Positions 34,208-43,571 of a stretch of 64,000 nucleotides of DNA are shown in pieces. The position numbers and the translations under genes were made by a program. Below the pieces are notes generated by a model. The model was not told where the DNA came from. It saw only the letters and a program-made list of their open reading frames with translations, and did not search any database. Positions within the stretch are counted from its first letter, which is position 1; every line of letters begins with the position of its first letter. The stretch spans positions 1-64,000 of the forward strand of contig DATHMK010000006.1 of assembly GCA_035487155.1 (NCBI GenBank). Direction: 5' to 3'. This DNA comes from DAIDKA01 sp035487155 (GTDB taxonomy: Bacteria > Pseudomonadota > Gammaproteobacteria > Steroidobacterales > Steroidobacteraceae).

Positions 34208-36159
34208 CTGTTGCAGCGCCGACCATCCAGCCATACGGCGCCTGGCGCTCTGCGGTCAGCGCCGAAGCACTGGCCAAGAGCCACGCAACCTTCAACAGCC
34301 TGCGCGCCGTCGATGGTCATCTGTACTGGACGGAAAACGTTCCCGCCGCCGAGGGCGCGCATTGGCTGTTCCGTCTGTCAGCCGGTGGCGACCTGTCGGC
34401 GCTCGTGCCTGCGACGGCCAATGTGCGCAGTCGCGTGCATGAATATGGCGGCGCGCCCTTTGCCGTGGTCGGGGATACGGCCTACTACAGCCAGTTTTCG
34501 GACCAGCGTCTGTACCGGATCAGACCCGGTGAAAGCCCGGAACCGCTGACCCCGGAGGGCTACCGGTATGCGGACTGCACGCCACTGTTTGCCGGTGAGG
34601 GTTCCGTCGTTGCATTGATCTGCGTGCGTGAGGACCACACCGATCCCCGGCAGGTACGCAATGCGCTGGTCAGGGTGCCCCTTCCCCAGGGCGGGGCCGG
34701 TGACATTCTGTATTCCGAGTGCGATTTCGTTGCCTACCCGCGGGTGAGTCCTGATGGCAGGCGGCTGGCCTTCATCGCCTGGCATCATCCCAACATGCCC
34801 TGGGATTCGACCGCGCTCAAGGTCGCTGACCTGGGCGGTCCCGGACCGCTCGCGCCTGCGACAATCGCCGGAGGCGGGGGCGAATCCGTCATGGAACCTC
34901 AATGGGACAGCGATGGCGCGCTGTATTTCATTTCCGATCGCAGTGGTTTCTGGAATCTGTATGGGTGGCGCAATGGCGCCGTACAGGCCCTCTGGCCACG
35001 CGCCGCCGAATTCGCCAGTCCGCTGTGGCAACTGGGCCAGGCCAACTATGCGCTGCTGGGGGATGGCCGGGCGCTCGCCCGCTACGGGGAGGGCGGGCTG
35101 GATCATCTGGCACTGATCGACTTGCGTCTGGGCGGCGGACGAATCATCAACCTGCCCTACGTCGAATACTCTCAGCTCACTCGGGTCGATTCGCGGCACG
35201 TGGCATTGGTCGCCGGCTCAGCAAGCGCCCCGCAATCGATTCTGCGGATCAATGTGAATACCGGGCAGCGGCAGACCCTGCACCAGGCCGGTGCCGCCTT
35301 GCTCGAGCCGGCCGCCGTATCGGTGGCCGAGCCGATCGAATTCCCGAGCGCCAACGGACGCCGCGCGCATGCGTTCTACTATGCGCCATCCAATCCCGCT
35401 TTTCAGGGCCCGCCGCAGGAACTGCCGCCCCTGCTCACACTGGTGCATGGCGGCCCGACCGGTCAGGCCTCTGCGGCGTACTCTGCCCTGGTGCAATATT
35501 GGACCAGCCGCGGATTCGCGGTGGTCGACGTCAACTACGGAGGCAGTTCGGGTTTCGGACGCGCTTACCGGCGTACGCTCGAGGGTAACTGGGGCATTGT
35601 CGATGCCGAGGATGTCATTGCCGCCGCCGACTATCTCAGCCGCACCGGTCGCGTCGACCCGTTGCGCACCGCCATCCGGGGCGCCAGCGCCGGAGGCTAC
35701 ACCGTGCTCCTGGCGCTCGGCACCAGCGAGGTATTCCATGCGGGCGCGGACTACTTCGGAGTCTCCGACATGGCGGCGCTGGCTCGGGATACCCACAAAT
35801 TCGAGAGCCGCTATCTTGATTCCCTGATCGGCGCGTTGCCCGAGGCCCAGGCGATCTATGACAGCCGCTCGCCACTGCATTGCCTGGATGGTTTCAAGGC
35901 GCCGCTGCTCGTCCTGCAGGGGGCTGACGACAGGGTCGTGCCGCCAAGTCAGTCCGAACTCATCGTGCAGGCGCTGCGCTCGCGCCGGGTGCCGGTGGCC
36001 TACCTTCTCTTTGAGGGCGAGGGCCACGGGTTTCGCAAACCCGCCAACATCATCCGCTGTCTGCAATCCGAACTATCCTTCTACGGCCAGGTGTTCGGCT
36101 TTGCGCCAGCGGATCGCTTGCCGCCATTGGTCATCGAGAATCTGAGTTCGGCTCAGTAA
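34204..36159 (+). CDS. S9 family prolyl oligopeptidase-like peptidase
   Basis: A 651-residue serine peptidase with an N-terminal beta-propeller (about 1-390) and a C-terminal alpha/beta hydrolase domain. Nucleophile Ser495 is in GASAGGYTV, the acid follows in GADDRVVPPSQ, and the His lies in EGEGHGFRKP. It resembles dipeptidyl aminopeptidases/acylaminoacyl peptidases. The first 40 residues lack a signal peptide, so it is probably cytoplasmic. GTG start, coupled to the preceding SRPBCC gene. Its last 7 bases overlap the end of a convergent GNAT gene. Confidence 0.93.
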   Translation: MTVAAPTIQPYGAWRSAVSAEALAKSHATFNSLRAVDGHLYWTENVPAAEGAHWLFRLSAGGDLSALVPATANVRSRVHEYGGAPFAVVGDTAYYSQFSDQRLYRIRPGESPEPLTPEGYRYADCTPLFAGEGSVVALICVREDHTDPRQVRNALVRVPLPQGGAGDILYSECDFVAYPRVSPDGRRLAFIAWHHPNMPWDSTALKVADLGGPGPLAPATIAGGGGESVMEPQWDSDGALYFISDRSGFWNLYGWRNGAVQALWPRAAEFASPLWQLGQANYALLGDGRALARYGEGGLDHLALIDLRLGGGRIINLPYVEYSQLTRVDSRHVALVAGSASAPQSILRINVNTGQRQTLHQAGAALLEPAAVSVAEPIEFPSANGRRAHAFYYAPSNPAFQGPPQELPPLLTLVHGGPTGQASAAYSALVQYWTSRGFAVVDVNYGGSSGFGRAYRRTLEGNWGIVDAEDVIAAADYLSRTGRVDPLRTAIRGASAGGYTVLLALGTSEVFHAGADYFGVSDMAALARDTHKFESRYLDSLIGALPEAQAIYDSRSPLHCLDGFKAPLLVLQGADDRVVPPSQSELIVQALRSRRVPVAYLLFEGEGHGFRKPANIIRCLQSELSFYGQVFGFAPADRLPPLVIENLSSAQ

Positions 36160-37010
36160 AGAATCGACGGCAGCCACGCGCCGTTGGGTTGGTTGTAGAG
36201 TCCTATCGTCATCAGCGTCATGGTCTGGGTGATCTGCAGTCTCTCCTGCAGGCACCAGCGCAGCAGCTCACTGTTCCGGGTCGGCACCAGCACCCCGGCA
36301 CCCTGGAAGGTTTCGGCGGCGCTCAACAGCGCCTTCAGGTCATCATTCGATTCACCCACGGCATGACCTGAAAAGCCCAGCACCGTGGCGTACCCGCTCA
36401 GACGTCCCAGACGTTCCACCACACGGGCCGTACCGGCGGCAACGGCCTCAGCGACTTCGCCGGAGCGCGTGTGGCCATGCACTGCCAAGCACAGTTCATT
36501 GCAGACCGCGAGATCCTTCGGGGTCGCGGCCCGCACCAGGTAACCCGGGAGGGACTTGCCTATCAGCGGCCCCTTCAGGCAGGCCAGCTGCTCGCGCGCG
36601 TTGAATCCGAGCTTCAGGTACAAGGCGAGCGAGCGACTGTGATAGCCCGCCTGCACCAGGCGCAGGCCGGCGACATTGCGCTCCCGCGCGCGCTCCAGGG
36701 CCGCACGCATCAGCGCGCGCCCGGCGCCGTCGTTCTGCAGGTCCGGGTCCACGGTTATGGGGCCTACCCCGCAGATCGGACCGCGCTCGTCCAGGAAGTT
36801 GCTGCCCACGACCGTGCCGTCGAGTTCGGCCACGACATTGAAAAATCCCTCGTGGCCGATCAGGCCCGTCATCATGCCGACCGCCGCGGCCGCGTGGGGA
36901 ATGTCCGGTACAAAGCCGTGGGCACTCGCCAGGGCGCTGAAGGCGCGGTAGCAGATCTCACCGAGGATCGCCGCATCCTCAGGCCGGGCCTTGCGTAATA
37001 CCAGCCTCAT
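36153..37010 (-). CDS. GNAT family N-acetyltransferase
   Basis: A 285-residue protein with a GNAT domain in the N-terminal half: MRLVLRKARPEDAAILGEI, then GVGPITVDPDLQNDGAGRALMRAAL with the acetyl-CoA loop, and SLALYLKLGF. The C-terminal half is a second, degenerate GNAT-like or SCP2-like lobe (VRAATPKDLAVCNELCLAV). The ATG at 37010 has GGGGGAA in front. Substrate unknown. Confidence 0.85.
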   Translation of the reverse strand: MRLVLRKARPEDAAILGEICYRAFSALASAHGFVPDIPHAAAAVGMMTGLIGHEGFFNVVAELDGTVVGSNFLDERGPICGVGPITVDPDLQNDGAGRALMRAALERARERNVAGLRLVQAGYHSRSLALYLKLGFNAREQLACLKGPLIGKSLPGYLVRAATPKDLAVCNELCLAVHGHTRSGEVAEAVAAGTARVVERLGRLSGYATVLGFSGHAVGESNDDLKALLSAAETFQGAGVLVPTRNSELLRWCLQERLQITQTMTLMTIGLYNQPNGAWLPSILY

Positions 37011-37295
37011 GCTTGATTCCCCCTCATCCTTGTTGTTATGACTATCTGCCTTCGATGTCGAACTCGGCACCCCCGGCGGCGCCGGCAGCGACGGCGCAAG
37101 CACGTGGAATTTCAGCGCGGGTTTCGCAGCGTCGACTAAAGCCAAGGCCCAGACCCCGAAAGCAGCGGTTCACTGTGCATCGCACCAATCGTACGCGTAC
37201 ATGCTCTGGTATCATTGGATCCCAAGCAACAAGCATTGCACAACCAAGAGGCCATCGAGCTTCCAAAATCAGGTGTGCGGGGGGAACTGTCGATC

Positions 37296-39317
37296 ATGAT
37301 GCGGATGAATCTCTGTCCCAGGGTTCTGTGCGTTACGGCCTTGATGCTGGCCGGCTCTTCCCTGCTGCAGGCCGAGGACGCCAAGCCTTTCGATGCCGCG
37401 GTAGCCTTTGGCTCCCGTGTCGATATCCAATCGCTGCGGCTCTCGCCGGATGGCATGAGCGTCGCTTTCGTGACGCCCATCCCGGGCCAGGGTGCCGTGG
37501 CGTACACCCAGAGCCTGGTACCCGGAGCCAAGGCCAAAGTCGCCTTCTATACGGATGGCAAGCCGTTTCGCCTGCAGGGCTGCAACTGGGTATCCAATGA
37601 TCGGCTGGTGTGCGCGGTTTTCGGGATTGTCCAGGGCCACGGCAATTTCACCGCTGCGGGTCTGCTGCCTGTTACGCGCCTCATGGCCGTCAATGCCGAC
37701 GGCACCAAGCCCCAGGCGCTGAGCATCCAGCAAAGTCCGTACGCGGCCGGTCTGGCATTGACGGATACCACCGTCATTGACTGGCTGCCCGACCAGGACG
37801 GTTCGGTGCTCATGGCGCGCGCCTATGTACCCGTCGTGCACCAGGAGTCGTTGGCCGGCAATAAGGAAGCCTCCGGTGTGGGGGTTGACCTGGTCGACAC
37901 CCGGACGGGCTCGGCGAAGCAAATCGTTCCCCCGCGTCAAAATGCCGTCGACTACATCAGCGACGGACGCGGTACGGTGCGCATCGTCATGGAGATCAAT
38001 CCGACGCTCTCAGGCGCCAACAACCCGGAGGCCGTCTTCCTCTACCGCATGCCCGGCTCCGAGGAGTGGCATGAGCTCAGCCGCTTTAACTCACAGACGC
38101 AGACCGGCTTTCGGCCCGAAGCCGTCGATCGCGATCTGAATATCGCCTACGGTTGGAAGAAGCTCGACGGTCGCATGGCGCTGTACTCGATGAGCCTGGA
38201 CGGCTCACTGACCCAGAGGCTGGTGTATTCACGCCCGGACGTGGATCTCAACGCCCTGGCGCGCATCGGGCGGCGCAACCGGGTGATCGGCGTGTCGTAC
38301 GCGACTGATGTGGGGGCCACGGAGTTCTTCTCATCCGACATCAAGGATCTGCTCGGCGCCGTGCATCAGGCCCTCGCGAAGGATCCGCTCATCGCCGTGG
38401 TCGATTCGAGTGTCGATGAGAACAAGCTGCTGATATACGCCAGCAGCGACAACGATGCGGGTGCGTATTTCATCCTGGATCGCCAGGCGCATTCCCTGAA
38501 AAGGTTCCTCGGCACCCGGGCGCGGCTCGAAGGAGTCACGCTCGCGCGCGTGAAGTCGATCACCTATCCCGCCGCCGATGGGCAGATGATTCCGGCGTAT
38601 CTCACCTTGCCACCGGGTGTCGACAATCCGAAAGGGCTGCCGGCCATCGTGATGCCGCATGGCGGTCCCAGCTCACGGGATCAGTGGGGCTTTGACTGGC
38701 TGGCACAGTTCTTCGCGGCCCGCGGCTATGTCGTGCTGCAGCCCGAATTCCGCGGCTCGGCCGGATTCGGCGACGCATGGTTCCTGCAGAATGGCTTCAA
38801 ATCCTGGGACGTCGCCGTTGGCGATATCGTTGCCGCCGGACGCTGGCTGGTGAGCAGCGGAACTGCCGATCCGGCCAAGCTCGGCATCGTCGGCTGGTCC
38901 TATGGAGGGTATGCGGCGCTGCAATCCACCTTCGTCGATCCGTCACTCTTCAAGGCCATCGTCGCGATCGCGCCGGTCACCGATCTTGCCGCCCTGGTGA
39001 GCGAGCGCGGCGCCTGGTCCAACTATTTCGAGGTGAGCGATTTCGTCGGCGGAGGCCAGAAGATGCGGGATGGATCACCCATCAACCACGTCGACAAGTT
39101 CAAGCAGCCTGTCATCCTCTTTCACGGCACCTTCGATCGTAATGTCTCGGTCGAGGAGTCCCGGAAGATGGCGGCGGCACTGAAGGCCGCGGGCGCGCAG
39201 TGTGATCTCGTGATCTATGAGGATCACGATCACCAGCTCGAGGACTCAGACGTGCGAATCGACATGCTGCACAAGAGCGATGCCTTTCTCAGACATGCCT
39301 TCGGGATGAGCCCATAA
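37296..39317 (+). CDS. Exported S9 family peptidase
   Basis: A 673-residue secreted peptidase. The signal peptide is MMRMNLCPRVLCVTALMLAG to LQAED, preceded by a GGGGGGAA site nine bases upstream. An N-terminal propeller-like part is followed by a hydrolase domain: Ser535 in GWSYGGYAALQS, the acid in GTFDRNVSVEES, and His in YEDHDHQLED. It resembles acylaminoacyl or dipeptidyl peptidases that degrade peptides in the periplasm. The frame extends upstream to 37215 but the added residues are not signal-like. Its stop TAA overlaps an in-frame ATA of the next gene. Confidence 0.92.
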   Translation: MMRMNLCPRVLCVTALMLAGSSLLQAEDAKPFDAAVAFGSRVDIQSLRLSPDGMSVAFVTPIPGQGAVAYTQSLVPGAKAKVAFYTDGKPFRLQGCNWVSNDRLVCAVFGIVQGHGNFTAAGLLPVTRLMAVNADGTKPQALSIQQSPYAAGLALTDTTVIDWLPDQDGSVLMARAYVPVVHQESLAGNKEASGVGVDLVDTRTGSAKQIVPPRQNAVDYISDGRGTVRIVMEINPTLSGANNPEAVFLYRMPGSEEWHELSRFNSQTQTGFRPEAVDRDLNIAYGWKKLDGRMALYSMSLDGSLTQRLVYSRPDVDLNALARIGRRNRVIGVSYATDVGATEFFSSDIKDLLGAVHQALAKDPLIAVVDSSVDENKLLIYASSDNDAGAYFILDRQAHSLKRFLGTRARLEGVTLARVKSITYPAADGQMIPAYLTLPPGVDNPKGLPAIVMPHGGPSSRDQWGFDWLAQFFAARGYVVLQPEFRGSAGFGDAWFLQNGFKSWDVAVGDIVAAGRWLVSSGTADPAKLGIVGWSYGGYAALQSTFVDPSLFKAIVAIAPVTDLAALVSERGAWSNYFEVSDFVGGGQKMRDGSPINHVDKFKQPVILFHGTFDRNVSVEESRKMAAALKAAGAQCDLVIYEDHDHQLEDSDVRIDMLHKSDAFLRHAFGMSP

Positions 39318-39352
39318 GGTACGCGCGACTCTGGTCTGGAATCGCGACCGCG

Positions 39353-40924
39353 TTGCTGGCCGGCATCGCGGTCGCGCAACAGCATGACATGCAGCACATG
39401 GGACCGGCGCAGGGCGTCGGCGCCGTGCACTTTGACAATTCCTGTGTGCCAAGCGCGCGCCCCATCATCGATGGGGGCCTGGCCTTTCTCTATTCGTTCT
39501 GGTTCACGCAGGCCCATGAGTATTTCGCTCGCGCCGCGCAGCGCGACCCGGCCTGCGCCATTGCCTACTGGGGCGAAGCCATGTCGGGTTACGAGCAGAT
39601 CTCGGGCGGCGGGGTGCCCGAAGGCGCGCAGCTGAAGTCGGGACTGGCGGCGATTGCCAAGGCTCGAGCGGCCCTCGAAAAGACAGCCCGCGAGCAGTCC
39701 TATGTCGATGCCATCGCCATCATCTATGACGCCTCCATCCCGGGGCGTGACGCCCGCGTGCGCCGTTACTCCGCCGCCATGGGCGCGATCCATGCGGCCT
39801 ATCCCGCCGATACCCAGGCCGCCGTCATCTACGCCATGTCGCTGCTCAAGGACGGCATGCCGGCGGATCCCGAGCTCAGGCTGGCGCATCAGTCACTCGG
39901 GATTCTCAACGAAGTTCTCACGGTCGAGCCCGACAATCCCGGCGTCATTCATTTCATCATCCACGCAACGGACAATCCGCGAATGGCGCCATTGGGCCTG
40001 GATGCCGCGCGCCGCTACGCGAAAGTCGCCCCGGACGCGCCCCATGCGCTGCACATGCCCAGCCACATTTTCGCGCGCCTCGGTCTCTGGGACGAAGACA
40101 TCCGGTCCAATCTGGCCTCGGCGGCGGCTTGCGCACGCCCCGAGGTTGCGCACGGTGCCGCGGAGAACCTGGTGCATGCCCTGGACTTCCTGCAGTACGC
40201 CTACCTGCAGCTCGGTGATGAAGAGCGCGCCGCGGTCATTGCCCGTGAGGCCGCAGCGATCCGCCCCGACGACTTCTCCGCCGGCATCGCGCGCTACTAC
40301 TATGTCATGGAGTCGGATTTTCCGGCTCACCTTGCCTTGGAAACGGGCAACTGGCCGGCCGCCCTCGCGCTTCAGCCGCTCCCGGGCTCTGACCTTGGCG
40401 CGCGCCGACTCATCTATTGGGCCCAGGCTGTGGCAGCGGGTCATCTCAAGGATGCCCGCGCGGCGTCACGGGCACAGTCACGGCTACGCGAGACCTACAC
40501 CCCTTCCCAGCTCGCGGCGAATGAAGCGGATGATCTGGCACTGTGGGCCGAAGTGCGCGCCTGGACGTTGTTTGCGGCGGGCAAAACCGCTGAAGGCAGT
40601 GCCCTGCTGCGGCCGGCGGCCGATCGCCAGGATGCGGTCGGCAAGGGCGAGGTGGAATTGCCGGCGCGCGAAATGATCGGCGACATGCTGAGACTTTCGG
40701 GCCAGCCCGGCCAGGCGCTGGTGCAATACCGCAAGTCGCTGCAAACCGACCCGGGTCGCTTCAACACCCTGCTGCATGCCGGTGAGATGGCCGAGCAACT
40801 CGGGTTACACCAGGAGGCGACCGGCTATTACCGGGCCCTGCTGCACAATGCCGCGCACCCCACGGGTGGCTACCTGGCCCGGTTGCGCAGCGTTCAGGCC
40901 GCCTCCTTGAGGTCCAGCCAATGA
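39353..40924 (+). CDS. Exported tetratricopeptide-like repeat protein
   Basis: A roughly 520-residue TPR-like protein built of helical pairs (HEYFARAAQRDPACAIAYWG, YAKVAPDAPHALHMPSHIFA). The canonical start is a TTG at 39353, but the frame upstream to an ATA at 39314 reads YARLWSGIATALLAGIAVAQQ and completes a signal peptide. The TTG would cut this signal short. The ATA overlaps the stop of the S9 gene (ATAA), as a coupled start would. The next gene (DUF2214) starts at ATGA within its stop. The protein recalls TPR partners of copper and oxidase systems, but the role is unknown. Confidence 0.8.
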   Translation: MLAGIAVAQQHDMQHMGPAQGVGAVHFDNSCVPSARPIIDGGLAFLYSFWFTQAHEYFARAAQRDPACAIAYWGEAMSGYEQISGGGVPEGAQLKSGLAAIAKARAALEKTAREQSYVDAIAIIYDASIPGRDARVRRYSAAMGAIHAAYPADTQAAVIYAMSLLKDGMPADPELRLAHQSLGILNEVLTVEPDNPGVIHFIIHATDNPRMAPLGLDAARRYAKVAPDAPHALHMPSHIFARLGLWDEDIRSNLASAAACARPEVAHGAAENLVHALDFLQYAYLQLGDEERAAVIAREAAAIRPDDFSAGIARYYYVMESDFPAHLALETGNWPAALALQPLPGSDLGARRLIYWAQAVAAGHLKDARAASRAQSRLRETYTPSQLAANEADDLALWAEVRAWTLFAAGKTAEGSALLRPAADRQDAVGKGEVELPAREMIGDMLRLSGQPGQALVQYRKSLQTDPGRFNTLLHAGEMAEQLGLHQEATGYYRALLHNAAHPTGGYLARLRSVQAASLRSSQ

Positions 40925-41379
40925 ATTCAACCGTGCTACTGGCGACGCTGCACCACCTGGCGGCCTTTACCGTGGTCGCCATGCTGGCGGTGGAGGTGGC
41001 CACGTTCAGGCCGCCGTTTTCGGCGCTGCAGGCCCGGCGTCTGCAACGCGTCGATCTGCTGTTCGGCGCCTCGGCCATGCTCGTGCTGATCTTCGGCCTG
41101 ATGCGCGTGACCTGGTTCGAAAAGGGTCCGGCGTACTACTGGCACGACTTCTTTTTTCTGATCAAGTTCGGCGCCTTCATCGCGGCGGCATTGATCTCCA
41201 TCTACCCAACGGCGATTTTCCTGTCCTGGACCCGGGCGCTGAAGGCCGGTGAGGCGCCGCAGATCTCCGCTGGCTGCTGCCGCCGCGTGCGCCTGTGCCT
41301 GATGTTGGAACTGGTTGCGATCGCGGTCATTCTGCCTTGCGCGGCATTGATGGCGCGCGGATTCGGCTATTTGCGCTGA
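40921..41379 (+). CDS. DUF2214 family membrane protein
   Basis: A 152-residue membrane protein with four helices: LLATLHHLAAFTVVAMLAVE, then LLFGASAMLVLIFGLMRV, FFLIKFGAFIAAALISIYP and MLELVAIAVILPCAALMA. Histidine/tyrosine residues in HHLA and YYWHDFFF are typical of DUF2214, whose role is unknown but which is often near redox genes. It is coupled (ATGA) to the TPR protein and followed by a GMC oxidoreductase module. Confidence 0.85.
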   Translation: MNSTVLLATLHHLAAFTVVAMLAVEVATFRPPFSALQARRLQRVDLLFGASAMLVLIFGLMRVTWFEKGPAYYWHDFFFLIKFGAFIAAALISIYPTAIFLSWTRALKAGEAPQISAGCCRRVRLCLMLELVAIAVILPCAALMARGFGYLR

Positions 41380-41405
41380 TACCGGCGTCGTGGTATCTAA
41401 AGTCA

Positions 41406-41948
41406 ATGAAGCCAGTGATCCCACGCCGCGAGTTCCTGGGGGCAACAGGTGTGCTGACCGGCCTCATTGCCGCCGGCAGTCCCCTGGCGCTCATCGCCCC
41501 AAGCCGTGCATGGGCCGTCGATCTTCGGACATTGTCGAGCACCGACGGTGCGACGCTCATGGCGGTGGCGCGCACCATCGCACCGCACGACAAACTGGAT
41601 GACGCCGCCTATGCACTGGTCATTCAATCCATCGACAGCGACGCCTCGAGCGACGCGCAGATGCTGGCCATGCTCCGTGAGGGCATCGGCAAACTGGGTG
41701 CGGGCTTCGCGTCGGACGCCGAGCCAGCCCGGGTGCAGACCCTGACGGCGATGGAAGCGTCAACCTTCTTCAAGACACTGCGGACCAAGACCTTGGGTGT
41801 GCTCTACGCCACACCGATCGCCTACGCCTACTTCGGGTATGAGGGTGAGGCATTCTCAAAGGGTGGCTATCTGCTGCGAGGGTTCAATGACCTGCGCTGG
41901 CTGCCCGAGGTGCCGCTGCAGGACAGCGGACCGGTGCCCGGCGCCTGA
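41406..41948 (+). CDS. Tat-exported gluconate 2-dehydrogenase subunit 3-like protein
   Basis: A 180-residue protein with a twin-arginine signal (MKPVIPRREFLGATGVLTGL). The mature domain (TLMAVARTIAPHDKLDDAAY, AYAYFGYEGEAFSKGGYLLRG) resembles the gamma/small subunit of gluconate 2-dehydrogenase-type GMC oxidoreductases. Such subunits carry the folded large subunit through the Tat system. The large-subunit gene follows at 30 bases. No cytochrome c subunit is seen beside them. Confidence 0.85.
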   Translation: MKPVIPRREFLGATGVLTGLIAAGSPLALIAPSRAWAVDLRTLSSTDGATLMAVARTIAPHDKLDDAAYALVIQSIDSDASSDAQMLAMLREGIGKLGAGFASDAEPARVQTLTAMEASTFFKTLRTKTLGVLYATPIAYAYFGYEGEAFSKGGYLLRGFNDLRWLPEVPLQDSGPVPGA

Positions 41949-41978
41949 TCTGGGGCCGCATAATCGTCAGGGGGTTTC

Positions 41979-43550
41979 GTGGCGAGCATTTCGCAAGATG
42001 ATTCCGGTGCGGTCGTCATCATCGGATCAGGGGCCGGCGGCGGCACTCTGGCCCATGAGCTCACGCGCCGCGGCCTCAAGGTCGTGCTGATCGAGGCCGG
42101 TGCCCGGCAGTCCCTGGCGAGTTTCTCCCAGGTGCCCGGCGATGCCTTTGCCCAGCTGACCTGGCTTGAGCCGCGCACCATATCCGGAACCACGACGGTG
42201 GCGCAGGACTATCCGACGCTGCCCTCCTGGACCTGCAAGACCGTGGGCGGCACCACAGTGCACTGGACCGGCGCGACTCCGCGAATCCGTCCCTGGGAGG
42301 TCAAGGCCCGCACCACCTACGGCGACATCAAGGGCGCATCCCTGATCGACTGGCCCATCGACTATGCGGAACTGGAGCATTACTACGACCTCGCCGAGAA
42401 GCGCCTGGTCGTCACCCGCCGCAACGGCAATCCGGGTCTGCCGGCCTCGAATCACTTCAAGGTGATGTACAACGGCGCCAAGCGTATCGGCTACAAGCGC
42501 GTGCATACCAACTACATGGCCATCAATACCCGCCCCGCGGACGGGCGCGGAGTGTGCATCCAGCAGGGCTTCTGCGTTCAAGGCTGCAAGACGGGCGCGA
42601 AGTGGAGCACCCTGTACACGGAAATTCCGCGCGCCGAGGCGACCGGGAACCTGGATCTCCGCGTGCAATGCCGGGCGGCGCGCATCGAACATGGCACGGA
42701 CGGGCGGGTCACGGCGGTCGTGTACCGCGATCCGCAGGGCAAGGAACAGCGCCAGAAGGCCCGCATCGTGTGCGTCGCCTGCAATTCCGTGGAGACGGCG
42801 CGGCTGCTGCTGCTGTCCGAATCGGGCCGCTTTCCGCACGGGCTCGCGAACTCCAGCGATCAGGTGGGGCGCAATTACACCAGCCACACGGGCGGCTTCG
42901 TCTGGGGACTGTTCGACAAGCCGATTCACTTCTGGCGCGGCACGACCCTGGCCGGGATCGTCGAGGATGAGACCAAGCACGATCCGAAGCGCGGCTTCGC
43001 GGGCGGCTACCACCTGGAGCTTGCCGCGCTCGACCTGCCGAGCCTGCCGCTGGCCGGTCTTCCCAGCACCATGTGGGGACGCGATTTCGCATTCGTCCTC
43101 GAACACTATCGCAACATGGCGGGCATCTTCATCAACGGTGAGGACATGACCCGCGCCACCAACCGCATCACCCTGAACCCCAAGGTAAAGGATGGTTTCG
43201 GATTGCCCGTGGCCAATATCCATGTCGACGATCATGACAACAATGCCGCCATGCGCGCCCATGCCCAGCGACAATCAAAGGCGCTGTACGAAGCGGTCGG
43301 CGCCATACGGGTCGTCAATTCACGGCAGACACCTGCAACGCACAACATGTGCACGGCGCGCATGAGCCAGGATCCGGCACAGGGCGTGGCGAATGCTCAT
43401 GGCCAGACCCATGACATCGCCAACCTGTTCATATCCGACGGCAGCGCATTGAGCACGCCGGGTTCGGCGAATCCGACGCTGACCATTGTCGCCCTTGCGC
43501 TGCGTCAGGCCGAATACATCGCACAGCAGATGAACGCCCACAGCATCTGA
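41979..43550 (+). CDS. GMC family FAD oxidoreductase
   Basis: A 523-residue flavoprotein dehydrogenase: AVVIIGSGAGGGTLAHELT binds FAD, then VGGTTVHWTG and near the end HNMCTARMSQDP and LFISDGSALSTPGSANPTLT. It resembles the large subunit of gluconate 2-dehydrogenase-type enzymes and should oxidise an alcohol or sugar in the periplasm. It lacks a signal of its own, which fits piggyback export with the Tat-signal subunit. The start is GTG with AGGGGG upstream. Natural substrate unknown. Confidence 0.93.
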   Translation: MASISQDDSGAVVIIGSGAGGGTLAHELTRRGLKVVLIEAGARQSLASFSQVPGDAFAQLTWLEPRTISGTTTVAQDYPTLPSWTCKTVGGTTVHWTGATPRIRPWEVKARTTYGDIKGASLIDWPIDYAELEHYYDLAEKRLVVTRRNGNPGLPASNHFKVMYNGAKRIGYKRVHTNYMAINTRPADGRGVCIQQGFCVQGCKTGAKWSTLYTEIPRAEATGNLDLRVQCRAARIEHGTDGRVTAVVYRDPQGKEQRQKARIVCVACNSVETARLLLLSESGRFPHGLANSSDQVGRNYTSHTGGFVWGLFDKPIHFWRGTTLAGIVEDETKHDPKRGFAGGYHLELAALDLPSLPLAGLPSTMWGRDFAFVLEHYRNMAGIFINGEDMTRATNRITLNPKVKDGFGLPVANIHVDDHDNNAAMRAHAQRQSKALYEAVGAIRVVNSRQTPATHNMCTARMSQDPAQGVANAHGQTHDIANLFISDGSALSTPGSANPTLTIVALALRQAEYIAQQMNAHSI

Positions 43551-43571
43551 GGCTGGGGCCAGGGGGCGTCC

